A stretch of DNA of 64,000 bases, from contig OX352773.1 in NCBI GenBank assembly GCA_947095535.1, positions 84,664,670-84,728,669 of the forward strand. Direction: 5' to 3'. The notes under the pieces were generated by a model. That model saw nothing but the letters and a program-made list of their open reading frames with translations. It ran no database searches and had not been told where the DNA came from. Positions within the stretch are counted from its first letter, which is position 1. Each line of letters starts with the position of its first letter. The position numbers and the translations under genes were made by a program. This DNA is from Poecilobothrus nobilitatus. Lineage: Eukaryota > Arthropoda > Insecta > Diptera > Dolichopodidae. Below are positions 52,223 through 64,000 of this stretch, one piece after another.

Positions 52223-54317
52223 TTTCATCATATCCAATCATTTCAAAATTCTTTTTTACTATCTTACATATAATCTATAAAAAGATACAAATATGGCAGA
52301 AAAAAGTTACTTAGTAAAAATGTATATAGATATAAAAATAAAATAAATAGTTAAAGCATTCTATTGCTAAACAAAGAACATGTTGAGTCTTCTAACGAAA
52401 TGTAAAGGAAAATTTAAGAAAAAAGTGGGTAGTAAAAACTAGAATACAAAAAGTTTAAAGTAAATATCTATTGGGTAAAAGTTACTAATTTAATGGTATA
52501 GTGTTTAAGACAATGGTCGAAAATCAAAGACCGAAAGATCTTAGCTTCAAAAATTGATTAGATCATAATTCAATAGCAATAGTTATATCGTAATAAAATT
52601 AATAAATTCTTTTTCTAATACTTGTTGGTACAAGTATTTGTATTTCAGCTTAGTGCAAATAATTATTTAAGAAACTTGAATTTAGTTTAATCTTCCAAAC
52701 CTTTTAAATGCCCTAACCTCTTTCTAGCTGTGGACAACAAATCTTAAGCTAAAAGAAAACGGAAAAGAAAAATAAAGAATTATAATATGAAATAGCCTAA
52801 TTTTAAATATCATAGAAGATAAGGAAATAAGAATACTAATAAGGAATTCTTGAATCAATAAATCTAAGAAATTTAGTTTTATATACTAATCAGATGAGAT
52901 TCTACTGTTAATCCATATTACACTATTAGGGTGTTTGCGCTCCGGAAAAGTTTAATTCACCAAAAAAGCCTAAATTCATTTATATCGAGTTGATGCCCAC
53001 ATCGTACTCTTAGGAAACTGTTCATTTCGTTAAGAAAGACAAGAACCATTAACCTAAAAATACTTTTTAACGAGTATTAAGATATAAAACGAAAATAAAA
53101 TTCAAAACTGAATAACCAAATAAAATGGTTTTATATTATTGGCGTTAACTTCACTTTTTTATTAGAATTTCCTTTTTTCAATTTCATACAATATTATTAT
53201 TTTTTAATTTTAATTTTCAATCTCTTCATCTACAAGCTTTTCTCAATTTTCAGAAAATTTTAGAGAATCGTTACCATATATTATGAATATATATTTTCTA
53301 TCTCGTTTTCTTGTAATAAAAATCCTTTGAAGGGTTTGTTTTTATACTATTATTTAAAAGCAGACACAAGGAGAACAAAATAAGAAGAGAAGAAGTGAAA
53401 AAGATAAAACAACTGAATTGAATTTATAAATGAACAAAGAAGAAAAAAGGATTTTGAAAAAAGACAAAATATGGACTTTTGTTTAATTTTTTTTTATTTT
53501 TCATATCTCGAGATCTATTTCATCCTGTTTTTTTTTTTTTTGTATTTTGCACAAGGATTATATAACATTGTAATCAATACTTCAGTTTTTAAATTTTTAT
53601 TTTTGGGTTTTATATATAAACATCGGAAACTCTGTTTTTTTTTTTCTAACTATAGGTAACGGTAGAATGCGTGATATGATGGTGTGAAAAATATAAACAA
53701 CAGAAAAAAAGAAATGAGAACAAAACCCAAATAAAAGTTAAAAAATTTAAAACTTGAAAGAAAAAATATTGAAAAGGTTCAAAAACAAGAAATTGGTGTC
53801 TGAAAATGATAATGAAAAATGAGAAAATGGTAGTTGGTTCATTACATTCAGTAAATGGAAAAATTCGGTTGAAAAGATCCTGTATATGTTTTTTTTTTGT
53901 TAACTCTTTAAATGTATTTTTGCAAGATGATATGAAGAGTTTTACATTATTTTACAAATGATGACATGAAAATTGAAGATAGCAAGTCAAAAAAGAAACT
54001 ATGCATATGAGTTTACAAAAGAACTATAACGGTTTGAAATGAAATGAGAACAAGGTGAAAAGGAAAATAATCTATAATTATAATTTAGTAGTTTTTAGCC
54101 ACAAACAACGTGTTATGACATTCCGCTAAGTTTTGAATATCAGTACATTTTATTACAAAATCTACATTAACTATAACATAATATGTACATATGTATATAT
54201 GTATGTTTAGATGATGATTTTTTTTGTTTTCTTTTGGAATCAAGAAATTTTCTATCACATACGCATTTTTGTGCAATTTAGATGTCACCGTAAAATATAC
54301 TTACACATACTAGTATA
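52223..54317. other. AT-rich DNA, nothing recognised
   Basis: Poly-T tracts at 53529-53542 and 53636-53646. No gene, repeat or RNA supported. Confidence 0.5.
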
Positions 54318-54477
54318 CTAGTGGCTAAGAGCGTATAAAATACGCTGTAAACACAGAGGGAGTGTGGTTTCGAATCCCACACTTGTCGTAAGAGTTATTC
54401 CTCCTTACGACATTTACAGCCACGCCTGAACAGGAAAGGCTGTGTAATTTGCTGGCCACATTTATGTGGTAGAGTTA
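54318..54477 (+). mobile_element. tRNA-derived SINE, copy S5
   Basis: Plus-oriented copy: agtggctaagagcgtataaa (head shortened in the A-box region), gtggtttcgaatcccacact (B-box), gtcgtaagagttattcctcc, cagccacgcctgaacaggaa, cacatttatgtggtagagtt. It has no clear A tail and runs directly into family D copy D2, so it may have been cut by that insertion, or the reverse. Confidence 0.75.
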
Positions 54478-55080
54478 CAAGTGTCTAAAAATAGAAAATT
54501 TTTAATTTTTTAACCCGAATAGCTCACAGGGGGTAGCACAAAAAAAATTTCTTAGAAAACTTGTACTAATTCTAAATGTTCTTTCTTGTCTCACAATTTC
54601 AAATTCCTATCTGAACGCGTGTCGGAGTTATAAAAAGAGAAATATCATGCAAAATATGGTTTTCACATAACAGTAAATTTAAATACTAAATTTAAAAACT
54701 TTGTATCATTTTGATATGATTTTATAAATGCAAAAAAAAAAACACATAGCTGTCGAATGGTTGTTTCAGATTGAAAAAATGTTAAGTAGAACATGAGATA
54801 TATGTACGCGTTTTAAAACAGGGCTTTTTTAAAAGTTTGATGAGCTGCAACTCTGTAATGGCTGGGGCTACATGAAGAAGTTGCTTTACAACATTAATTT
54901 TTTTATGAGTAATACCCATGGTTAAAATTTGTTTTCTCTGTCTTTAACGGTGTAGAAGTTTTGTAAACAAACGGATGAACGGACGCATGGACGGAAGGGC
55001 AAAATGCATCTAATAGGCACATTTTTCCAAATTTTTTTCTGGAAATATGCTAAAAAGTTATTCACTAAAAATTTTGAAAA
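54478..55080 (-). mobile_element. Family D repeat, copy D2
   Basis: Inverse of 44519-45235: agctcacagggggtagcaca, ataacagtaaatttaaatac, tgtcgaatggttgtttcaga, gtaatggctggggctacatg, ttaacggtgtagaagttttg and gatgaacggacgcatggacg. Non-coding. Confidence 0.65.
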
Positions 55081-55539
55081 TAACTATACCACTAAATTAA
55101 AAATCGATTTATTTTATTTTATTTTGAGAATAAAATAATTTTATTCATTTTTTTTTGTTTAAAAATCGATTAAAATTTTCTAATTTTCTATTAAATTTGT
55201 TTCTTTTTCATTATCCTTGTATTTTTCTACTTAAACAATTTATTGAATGGTGATGATGTGACTTATGCTATTTTTTTTTACATTTTCATCGAAAGAATGT
55301 ATAATATTGATGTTAATAGAATATGAATATCATATTCTGTTAATATCAATATTATTTATATTATAATAAATCACAGAGAATTGCCTTTCAATGAATTGGC
55401 ACAAAAAAATTCGATTTCAATCTTTTATTATCTTAATATTTTCTTTTTTTTTGTTTAATATTGGTTAGAAATGACTGATAATATTTTATTGGTTTTTTCT
55501 TTACTTTTCTTAATGTAAAACAGGAAAAAACACTAAGTA
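55081..55539. other. AT-rich DNA, nothing recognised
   Basis: A small inverted repeat ATTGATGTTAATAGAATATG / CATATTCTGTTAATATCAAT lies at 55304-55351; otherwise low-complexity. Confidence 0.5.
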
Positions 55540-57209
55540 AACGAGGAAGAATACAGTTGCCTTTGTCAACTCTTGGATACCCGTACGAACCGTTAGTACG
55601 TTCACAGCCTGTCACTCTGGTTACAATATTATTTTTTTAATATTTTGGTAATTTAAAATAATTTGGCTGAATTTTATAATTTCTAGAACTATGGATTGTA
55701 CATACGTATGTATATTCAAACTAAATTTTTATACATTCTTCAACAGCAGATTCTAACCTTCCACATAACGATTATCAATCCAAAACGTTTTCAAATATTC
55801 TATAATACCATTTAATGCTAAGCGGTAAATGTATATTAAATTTACTTAGTACAAAATAGTAAATATAATTTTAAATATTATATTATATTAACGCGCACAT
55901 AGTATATTTATATTGTTATAAGTATAGCGCCATACATTGCAATATTTCTTTAAAAATATTTCCATTCATCCATTCATATACATTCATTCATTCATCCATT
56001 CCATAATTTCTTATAAGTACAATAAAATACATATATGTATGTAAATACGGCGCTATATAATATATGTACATCTATAATCTTATCATTCATTCATCAGTGA
56101 CATATACGATATGTAAATAAACATGATATTATATAAGTATGTATGTATATCAATATCATATAAATAAAAATTCTTCAAGCAACCGTTATGTTGTTTATTT
56201 ATTTACATTTTTTTGTACTACGCATTATATCCTCAACAATTTCAAATTATCGAGTAAAACAAAATGCAAAAAATTAGTTAAAGAAATTTGTTAGAAAATT
56301 TGAAAAAATCAAGTAACACTTTCGTCAATTATAAAGTAACCCTATATTATTAAAAAAAGTTGTTGACAGAAATAAGAGTATAATGTTGAAGCTTTAATCT
56401 TTATGTATTACTTAGAAAAAATTTTAACAGGTGTTCAAATTACAGGTGTTTAAAAATAGGAAATTTTCAGTTTTTGACCCCTTACAACTCCTAAACGGCG
56501 GGTAATACAAAAAAAATTTCTGAAATAACTCTTACTTATTTTCAAAAATCTAACTTCTGTCAAAATTTCAAAAACTATAAACCGTTGAGAAGATAGAAGG
56601 GTTAAAGGATTTTGCATAATTCAGTTTCGCATAACGGTAAATTAAGACACCGTATAGCACAAATATATATTTATTATATACATGTTTGTAAAGTTGATAA
56701 TAGTACCTATCGTTTGGAATTTTCAGATTGAAGATATACTTTATAGAACTTGTGTTATAACAATTTAAATATAGAGATTTTTGGGGGCTTTGGGAGGCTG
56801 TAGCTCGTTAACGGGTGGGGCTACAAAAATTTTTATATTAACAAAAAATTAATATTTTTATGATATCTATTAAGCAGTTAAAATTTCATGGCTCTATTTC
56901 AAAAAAATTGTAGAGATCTAAAAGTTATTTATTCGGAAGCTACCCGAAGTTTTGCTCGAAACTCAACCAAAAACAATAGGGAACCTACAAATTGTTGGAG
57001 GAATATTTTGTGTAAATTTCAAGATTCTAGCTTTCTTAGTTTTTAAGTTAGCGTGCTGGCGGACGGACGGACGGACATGGCTTAATCGACACAGAATTTG
57101 ATTCTGATCTGATCCATACCTTTGAAGGTATATCTAGCTCGATTATTTCGAGGTGTTACAAACGGAGGAGTAATTTTATTATACCCGATCCTATCGTACG
57201 GGTATAAAA
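55540..57209 (-). mobile_element. Family B repeat, copy B3
   Basis: Longest copy of the family (1.67 kb), with an extra insertion around 55890-56000 containing a CATTCATC/CATTCATT repeat (ccattcatccattcatatac). Both ends are as in B2: aaacgaggaagaatacagtt and cctatcgtacgggtataaaa. GGAC core at 57058-57075. Confidence 0.75.
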
Positions 57210-57661
57210 AAGGTTATTTCGAAAAATTTATTTTTATAATGAAGGATATCATAATTACAAGATACATATAATAAATTTGAATGAATTTTTATTGTTTTCA
57301 TAAATTAAGCTTATTTTTTATTTTTCTTTTGTTTTTCTTAGTTTAAAGAAAGGACATAATGACATCGGAAAAATGATTTCATGGAATTTTTCATTTAAGA
57401 TAAAAAAAAAAAACTGGAATTTCAATGACGAAATTAAAAAAATTTGACTTAAGTTTTTATTTTGGAAATTAATCGACAAAATGATAATGATAATAACAAC
57501 ATTCAAATTAAAAAATTTACATTTATAAAAAAAAATTAAAAAGAAAACTGCTTTTCTTGAACTAGATAATTTTTTATGAATTTTCTAAATTTTAAATTAA
57601 AAAGTTAAAAAAAAAAATTGAACAAAAAAACTTTTCTAAGTTTCCTGAAAATGACTAGCGG
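57210..57661. other. AT-rich DNA, nothing recognised
   Basis: Low-complexity sequence with A tracts. Confidence 0.5.
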
Positions 57662-57793
57662 ATGTATTTTAAAATAGCTCCTTGGTTTGTAATGCATCGA
57701 AATGAGTACGACACAACAGACAGGTATGATAGGTATGAATCAAATCAGAATCAAAAAAATTTGTTGATTAAACTTTTTGCTTTAGCCAGTTAA
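57662..57793 (+). CDS. Small open frame of 43 codons, possible first exon
   Basis: ATG at 57662 opens a frame MYFKIAPWFVMHRNEYDTTD followed by RYDRYESNQNQ and a stop at 57791. The first half has balanced composition. CAG|GTATGA at about 57722 would be a good splice donor, giving a short first coding exon with the remaining residues as intron. The splice phase (2) does not fit the candidate exon at 59818 (phase 1). No family recognised; it may be chance. Confidence 0.2.
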   Translation: MYFKIAPWFVMHRNEYDTTDRYDRYESNQNQKNLLIKLFALAS

Positions 57794-58480
57794 CTGAATT
57801 TGAATGAACTGAAATTAAATTTTATATAGGTTCAAATTGTAGAAATAATTTATACATATAGGTTCCGTATACTGTTTGCTTATGATGTGACTAAAACTTT
57901 GAGTAGATTTCGAATAACTAAAGGTGATGACCCAATATTTGTACCGCTTTCTCGCGTCGTTTTGACGTTTATATACATTAATACATACATTAATTTGAAT
58001 ATATCTTGACCAAATAGAACGAGCTGCAAGAAGCGCTGCAAGAAAACAACGCTAGAGTAGAGCGCCTTTTTATTTTTAGTCGCGCTGACAATGAATTTCT
58101 TTTGTTTTTTTTAATTTTTTTTTTTTATATTGGTTATCATTTAAAGTATTTATTTATTTATTTGCATTACACATAAGACGATTAGTAGTTTTAATCTGTA
58201 ATGTTGTAATAATGTAAATAAAACATAAAGCAATATTAGATTATAAACGAAAAGGTAATGAAAAAATAATAAAAAAGTAATGAATTTAAATATAAAAAAA
58301 AATAAAAGTCATCAATTTAAATAAATACCTTTAATTATTGAGCTTTTAAGAATAAAACTTAAAACTTATCTAATTAATTTCTAATAAATCTATTAAACCA
58401 AAATGAAGTAAACAAAAAAAAAAAAATAAACTAATAAAAAATGACATTAAAACGGAAATGAAAATGATTGCAAAAAGTAG
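57794..58480. other. AT-rich DNA, nothing recognised
   Basis: A less AT-rich patch at 57940-58080 (tcgcgtcgttttgacg, gcaagaagcgctgcaagaaa) remains unexplained. Confidence 0.4.
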
Positions 58481-58950
58481 GAGTTAATCAGAAGTCCCAA
58501 AAAAGAAATCTCTACAAGACTCAATAAACTTCTTAAAATTACAAACTCGTCGAATTGAGTTCGGGAGAGAGTTCCAAAGCACAGCAATTTTTACGAAGAA
58601 AGACAAATGTCTACTGCGACTCTAATGTCGTGGAATGACCAGCTTCAAACTTCTTAAAGATCTTCTAAAGATTAGTTTGTCAGATAAGTAAAAAGGGGTT
58701 ATTTTTAATATGATTTTCCTCATATATAAGATGTATCTTTAGTTTAGAAAATTTTCGAGGGAACATCCTACAATTAAATTAGAAATATCACTGATGTGAT
58801 CGAATCTACTTCTGTTCTAGACAAACCTAGTGCATGCTTCACAGTCAGTGAAAGTAGTTTAATCGGGCATGAGTGTTGGTGAGTTTAGTGATTATTTACC
58901 ATCTGCAGTTATTATTTAACGCATGCACTAGGTTTGTCTCGGACAGAAGA
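58481..58950. repeat. Unassigned moderate-complexity repeat-like block with inverted repeat
   Basis: The block has even base composition (cgaattgagttcgggagaga, aagacaaatgtctactgcga, ctaatgtcgtggaatgacca) and looks like a transposon fragment, but both strands contain stops. At its right side lies a 29-bp imperfect inverted repeat (58809-58837 with 58921-58949). Confidence 0.4.
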
Positions 58951-59817
58951 AGATTCAGAAGATGATGTGTGAATGTAAATGACAGAACATTTATGAATGT
59001 AAATTATGCGAGGCGTAATAGATATAGATATGTATAGATATGTATCTTGCATTATGTATGGTATTAATAATAATATTGTATGGGTTTGATATTTATATTT
59101 TATCATATTATGTACTTGGTATATATTGTGTACGTTAGGTATTTAAAAAAAAATTAAATGGATGAATAATTATTTATGAATTGAAATGGCTACTAAATGT
59201 TGTTATAATGATTTCCCAAGACAATTATTTAGATACTTGTATATGATTATACAGCCAAATCACACGAGTATTTAAGAAGAACATTTTACTCTTCGTTTCA
59301 TACCCTCTTCCCAATAAACGAATTTTGTGGTTTTAAGAATGAGGTTATTAAACAAGGAGCAAAACGCTCCTCAAAAATACTTGTTTAGCTCGCCTGATAG
59401 ATACAGATTATATTTCCTAGTTTAACTATAAAATATACAATTGTCAGACTATTGAACGATTTTTGAAGTATAGTTGGTAAAGCTTTGGATCACTAGATAA
59501 TGGACAATTTATGTTGGCAGAATTTTTTTTTTTTTTCTGTTGTATGTATAGATACTTTTTTTATTTTTAATAAATAATTAAAAATTTAATATAGTTATAT
59601 AAAAATAATTTAAATAAAAAAAAATTTTATAACTTTTAAATTCATAGGTACGTATATGTAAGTTCGGCTTAAGTTTTTATACCCGTTACAAAAAAACGCG
59701 TTAAATAATGGAAAATTAAAAAAATAATATATAGGTACATACGTACTATAAGCAGATTAATATGTATGTATATTGTATTTAAAACATTACTAAGTGTTTG
59801 TACATTTTTTTTTTTAG
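58951..59817. other. AT-rich DNA, ending in a polypyrimidine-AG
   Basis: No gene. The last bases (59805-59817) are T11-AG, a splice-acceptor context. Confidence 0.4.
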
Positions 59818-59891
59818 TTGAGAAAGGCTTTAGTAAAAAAGGCGATGTGCCATTACGATTGAGTGTTATGACCCACAAGCGGTCGTCGTAA
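59818..59891 (+). CDS. Candidate terminal exon of an unidentified host gene (23 codons)
   Basis: After ATTTTTTTTTTTAG, two bases complete a codon (phase 1, the same as the candidate exon at 50097). Then the frame EKGFSKKGDVPLRL, SVMTHKRSS ends in TAA at 59889-59891. Composition is balanced and basic, unlike the neighbouring DNA. The string EKGxxKKGxxPLRL is loosely reminiscent of a strand in Grainyhead/CP2-type DNA-binding domains, but the match is too short for a call. A chance open frame is not excluded. Confidence 0.33.
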
Positions 59892-60472
59892 AAAAAATTA
59901 AATTCAAGCGTATTTCAAAACCCAAAAAATTCACATATATTTTATAGCCATTTTGTGAAAAGCATTTACTTTAATAAATTGTAGTTAAATATCAAAATTA
60001 TAAAGTTATAGTTAAATTGAAAATTAAAATCACTTTTTTTTTAATAAATCACTATTTTGTAATGAAGAATTAACCTAAAAAATTGTAATTAAAAATTTTA
60101 TTAGATTTTAAAGATCTAAAATCAAATTTCACTATTTATAAAAAAAATATTCTGATGAATTTTCATATGAAATTAAGTTTCATTTTCAGTCAGTCACAAT
60201 CAATTCAAAACTATTTAATATCATATTTTTCGACGTTCAATTTATATTTTTATATCATATCATAAATGAAATATAGAAAATAACCATTCTAAAATAACAA
60301 TATAATTAACATAATAAGATTTTAATGGAATTTATACATTTGAATTTTGTTATTCGTTTATTCAATGTTCTAATGTATGCATCCTTTTTTTGTTGCTGGT
60401 AAATGAATATGTAAATGAAGATTTTTTTATTTCTATAAATTTAACTTACCAAGGCGATATAAATTTAGATTC
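59892..60472. other. AT-rich DNA, nothing recognised
   Basis: If 59818-59891 is a terminal exon, this would be its 3' UTR; an AATAAA is present at 60044-60049 within ttaataaatcac. Confidence 0.35.
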
Positions 60473-62052
60473 TTTTTATACCCCCGTACGATAGGATCGG
60501 ATATAATAAAATTACTCCTCCGTTTGTAACACCTCGAAATAAGCGAGCTAGATATACCTTCAAAGGTATGGATCGGATCAGAAAAAAATTCTAAGACTTT
60601 TGAGCCATGTCCGTCCGCCAGCACGCTAACTCAAAAACTAAGAAAGCTAGAATCTTCAAATTTACACAAAATATTCTGGGAGTAATTTGTAGGTTCCCTA
60701 TTTTTGTTGGTTGAGTTTGGACCAAACCTTAGATTAGCTCACGAACACCTAACTTTTAGATCCCCACATTTTTTTTGAAATAGAGCTATGAAATTTTAAC
60801 TGCTGATAGATGTCACAAAAATATTAATTTTATTTTTAATAACTTTTTTTTGTACCCCCACCCGTTACGGAGCTACAGCTCCCCAAAGGTTCAAAAAAGC
60901 TCTATATTTAAATTGTTATAGCACAAGTTGTATAAGGTGTATCTTCATTTTGAAAACGCCAAACGATTACTACTTTTATTAGCTTTAAAAGTATATATAC
61001 CATAAATATATTTTTGTGGCATACGGTGTCTTAATTTACCGTTATGCGAAACTAAAATTTTGCAAAATCCTTTAACCCTTCTATCTTCTAAACAGTTTAA
61101 TTTAGAAACTTGAAATTTTGACAGAAGTTAGATCTTTGAAAATAAGTATGAGTCATTTCAGAAATTTTTTTTGTATCACCCCCCCCCCCCCCCCGTTTAG
61201 CAGCTGTAAGGGGTCAAAAACTGAAAATTTCCAATTTTTAAACACCTGTAACTTGAACACTTGTTAAAATTTTTTTGAAGTAATACATAAAAATTAAAGC
61301 TTCAATATTATACTCTTATTTCTGTTAACAGCTTTATTTAATAATATATGGTTACTTTATAATTGACGAAAGAGTTACTTGATTTTTTCAAATTTTCTAA
61401 CAAATTTCTTTAACTAATTTTTTGCATTTTGTTTTACTCGATAATTTGAAATTGTTGAGGATATAATGCGTAGTACAAAAAAATGTAAATAAATAAACAA
61501 CATAACGGTTGCTTGAAGAATTTTATGATATTGATATATATACATACTTATATAATATCATGTTTATTTACAATATATCGTATATGTCACTAGTGAATGA
61601 ATGATAAGATTATAGATGTACATATATTATATAGCGCTGTATTTACATACATATATGTATTTTATTGTACTTATAAGAAATTATTCTGTCAATGGAATAT
61701 TTAAATATAATATAATATAATATTTAAAATTATATTTATTATTTTGTACTAAGTAAATTTAATATACATTTACCGCTTAGTATTAAATGGTACTATAGAA
61801 TATTTGAAAAAGTTTTGGATTGATAATAGCTATGTGGCAGGTTAGAATTTGCTTTTGAAGAATGTATAAACATATAGTTTGAATATATCTACAACCTATA
61901 GTTCTAGAAATTATAAAATTCACCCAAATTATTTTAAAATACTAAAATATTCAAAAAATAATATTGTAAGCAGAGTGACAGGCTGTGAACATACTAACGG
62001 TTCGTACGGGTATCTAAGAGTTGACAAATGCAACTGTATTCTTCCTCGTTTT
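60473..62052 (+). mobile_element. Family B repeat, copy B4 (opposite orientation)
   Basis: Plus strand now carries the GTCC core (ccatgtccgtccgcc, 60607-60621). Ends tttttatacccccgtacgat and gcaactgtattcttcctcgt. A C run of 16 (61179-61194) replaces a run of about six in the other copies. It forms an inverted pair with B1-B3. The open frames 60433-60624 and 61879-62088 are repeat sequence. Confidence 0.75.
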
Positions 62053-63065
62053 ATGTTAAAATATGCACCATATATAGACATTGTATAGAAATGGTATTTT
62101 ATTACGAAAAATGTTTGCGAATCGTTTAAAATCGATTCTAAAAATGTTGTATTTGAATAAAATGGTAATGAACTTATCGAATTTTTTGTTTTTGTTCCAT
62201 AGTTGTTTTTATTATAAAATATTATCTAAATTATATTTTGTAGGACAATTTCAGTTTAATTTTTCATTAAACGATATTCGAATTATTCGAATAATTTAAA
62301 TATGTAGATAATAATTTAAAAAAAAATTATGATAATATAATTAATGGAATGATCGTCTATAAAACTTGAGAACTATTCGAGAAATATTATGAAAAATAAA
62401 TGTGTAGAACAAGGTGAATCAGTTTTTTTTTTTTTTTTGGTAAGGATCGAATTGTTTTTTAAGGTAAGGATCAAATCGATTTTTCTATTTTATTTTTGTT
62501 TTGTATAGCATTTTTTATTATCGCTTAATTGAGCTGTTTTTGTACCAAGCAACACAAACTTTTATTTTGTATTATATACATGGTTATATAGAAACATTTC
62601 GTATATTTTTATTTTTCTTATTCTAGTTAAAATTTGAAAAGTCTTACTGGATCTATTTTCGTTATTGAAATTAATAAATATATTGAATTTAATAAATTTA
62701 TTTTATAAGTCCTTATGTGTCTTATTTAAATTTAATAAGAATTGATTACGAAAAATTGTGGCTACCTTTGGAAAAATAATATAGCAGAGTTTTTTTCTGG
62801 GTAGAAAGAGAAAACTTTTAACAAAGTACGTAAAGAATATTTAAAACCTTAATTAATCTGAGAAACACAAAACAAAATTGGGTTGAGTTCAAGAAATGTT
62901 AAAAATTACACACGCAGCTAATATAATTACATACTTAATTCAATTTAATTCGATAAAAAAAAAATAAAATAAATCGACAAATTAAAAGCGATGGAAAATA
63001 TTTTTTAGATTCATATTGAAATTTAAAAATAAACAAACAAGTAAATGTAACAGTAAGTCAAACGG
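62053..63065. other. AT-rich DNA, nothing recognised
   Basis: Poly-T at 62424-62440; two copies of a ggtaaggatc(g/a)aat(t/c)g block at 62440 and 62464. No gene supported. Confidence 0.5.
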
Positions 63066-63635
63066 ACTTATTAATACCCTATACTTGAATAATTCCAATT
63101 AAATTAAAAATTCATAAGTTTTTTGACCGCTTGAACCGCTTCCCTTTTCTTCCTTATTCAACACAAATTTCAGGAACGTAAAAGAAGCATTTTTTAACAT
63201 CCTTGTAAAATATTTCAAGTTTCTATCTTTATTAATTTTGAAGCAAGGTTTTCAGCACTTGGGAGGCATGTGTGGGTACCTGACACCACTCCAATTCATC
63301 AAATCCATCTCAGAGACATAGAGGAAACATTACAGAACACTCTTGTACCAATTTTAAAGGTGCTATTTCTTTTGTTTTGCAGGTATGCTCGTTTGCTTCG
63401 GGCTCGTTGGGAAGCTTCCAGAATCCGAAAGCATGGGCCAATTTTGTCCAGATTCGAACTTAGCCTTCCTTTCGTTTTTGAGTTATCGTGCGAAGGGACG
63501 GACGAATAAACATCGTTAAATCGACTCAGGAGGTGATCCTGATTTAGAATATATATACATGTCTATATCTAGCTCGCTTCGTTTTGATGGTTACAAACTT
63601 TATACCAAAGTTAATATACCCTATACTTTATAACG
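63066..63635 (-). mobile_element. Family C repeat, copy C4 (best-preserved)
   Basis: Runs from attaataccctatacttgaa to gttaatataccctatacttt, so the word TAATAYCCTATACTT is directly repeated at both ends. Contains one to two modules (gcaggtatgctcgtttgctt, gaagcttccagaatccgaa), then tttttgagttatcgtgcgaa, gggacggacgaa, tcgactcaggaggtgatcct, gatttagaatatatatacat and tctagctcgcttcg. These blocks are the inverse of the INE-1-like core in C1. Non-coding. Confidence 0.7.
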
Positions 63636-64000
63636 AGACAGAATATAAAACAAATAGTTTTTAAAGGAGCTCATCCTCCAAAAGACAATGAAAACAGTTT
63701 AGAATATTGTGATTTACAACAAAAATTTGTAATTACCAATACTAAAACAAATAACAATAAAAACAACCTAAAATAATAATATATTCGTTTCACTTAGATA
63801 TTTTATTTTTGCTATCTCCCTTCCACTTAAAGATATTCAAATATTTTAACCTATATATATATTACAAACCTAATAAACAGAAATAGGGGTATTTGAATTT
63901 TTTCATGGGCGCTCAAAGCAGCTAAGACTGTAAAAGTAAACATAAATATCCTTTTGCTCTTAAAGCTTACGGGAGATATCCTTTTGATGTTATTTTGGCT
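63636..64000. other. AT-rich DNA, nothing recognised
   Basis: No supported feature up to the window edge; aaagacaatgaaaacagttt and gaatattgtgattta resemble 14728-14760 next to D3. Confidence 0.4.

Noticed and set aside
53250..53265. Further exon-like acceptors (also near 24830, 43200 and 46320)
   Set aside because: Polypyrimidine-AG is frequent in this composition, and the sequences that follow stay AT-rich with early stops.
57662..57793. Joining of the small open frame to the candidate exon at 59818
   Set aside because: Splice phases do not match (2 versus 1), and direct joining would hit a stop at once.

Overview
This is an AT-rich (roughly three quarters A+T or more), gene-poor stretch of animal genomic DNA. 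I judge it to be insect and most probably dipteran. The reasons are a gypsy-type errantivirus with an env gene and a tRNA-Ser primer site, several repeat families whose core (GATCAGGATCAC-like block followed by GTCC repeats) resembles the fly INE-1/DINE-1 Helitron group, tRNA-derived SINEs, and a LINE 3' end of a familiar insect type. No complete host gene, rRNA, genuine tRNA or CRISPR array is visible.

Layout. 1-4741 is the 5' part of an errantivirus on the minus strand (5' LTR, leader, gag, and pol running off the left edge). 5730-8105 holds two INE-1-like repeats in inverted orientation. A SINE lies at 8661-8848 and a LINE 3' end at 9598-10128. 11240-20000 is a field of short retroposons (four copies of a 370-bp repeat across the window, two SINEs with clear target-site duplications) in AT-rich DNA. 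28076-36486 is a complete errantivirus of 8399 bp with identical 445-bp LTRs and a 6-bp flanking duplication, also on the minus strand and about 99.8% identical to the left copy. 36519-62052 contains four copies of a 1.5-kb repeat (family B), two of the three copies of a related family (D), a TIR element at 43951-44378, and a foldback element at 51763-52222 with a perfect 8-bp target duplication. Family C closes the window at 63066-63635.

How the genes work together. The only clear protein-coding system is the errantivirus. Gag (capsid) is followed in the -1 frame by Pol (protease, reverse transcriptase, RNase H, integrase), and then by Env, probably made from a spliced RNA; candidate donor and acceptor sites are visible. 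In the complete copy, gag and the PR-RT-RNase H part of pol are open, but integrase and env each carry a frame break, although the LTRs show no difference. It is therefore young yet apparently defective, unless the breaks are assembly errors.

Possible host coding sequence is limited to two short candidate terminal exons on the plus strand (50097-50188 and 59818-59891). Both follow a polypyrimidine-AG and both start in the same splice phase. They suggest that part of the window is intron of an unidentified gene.
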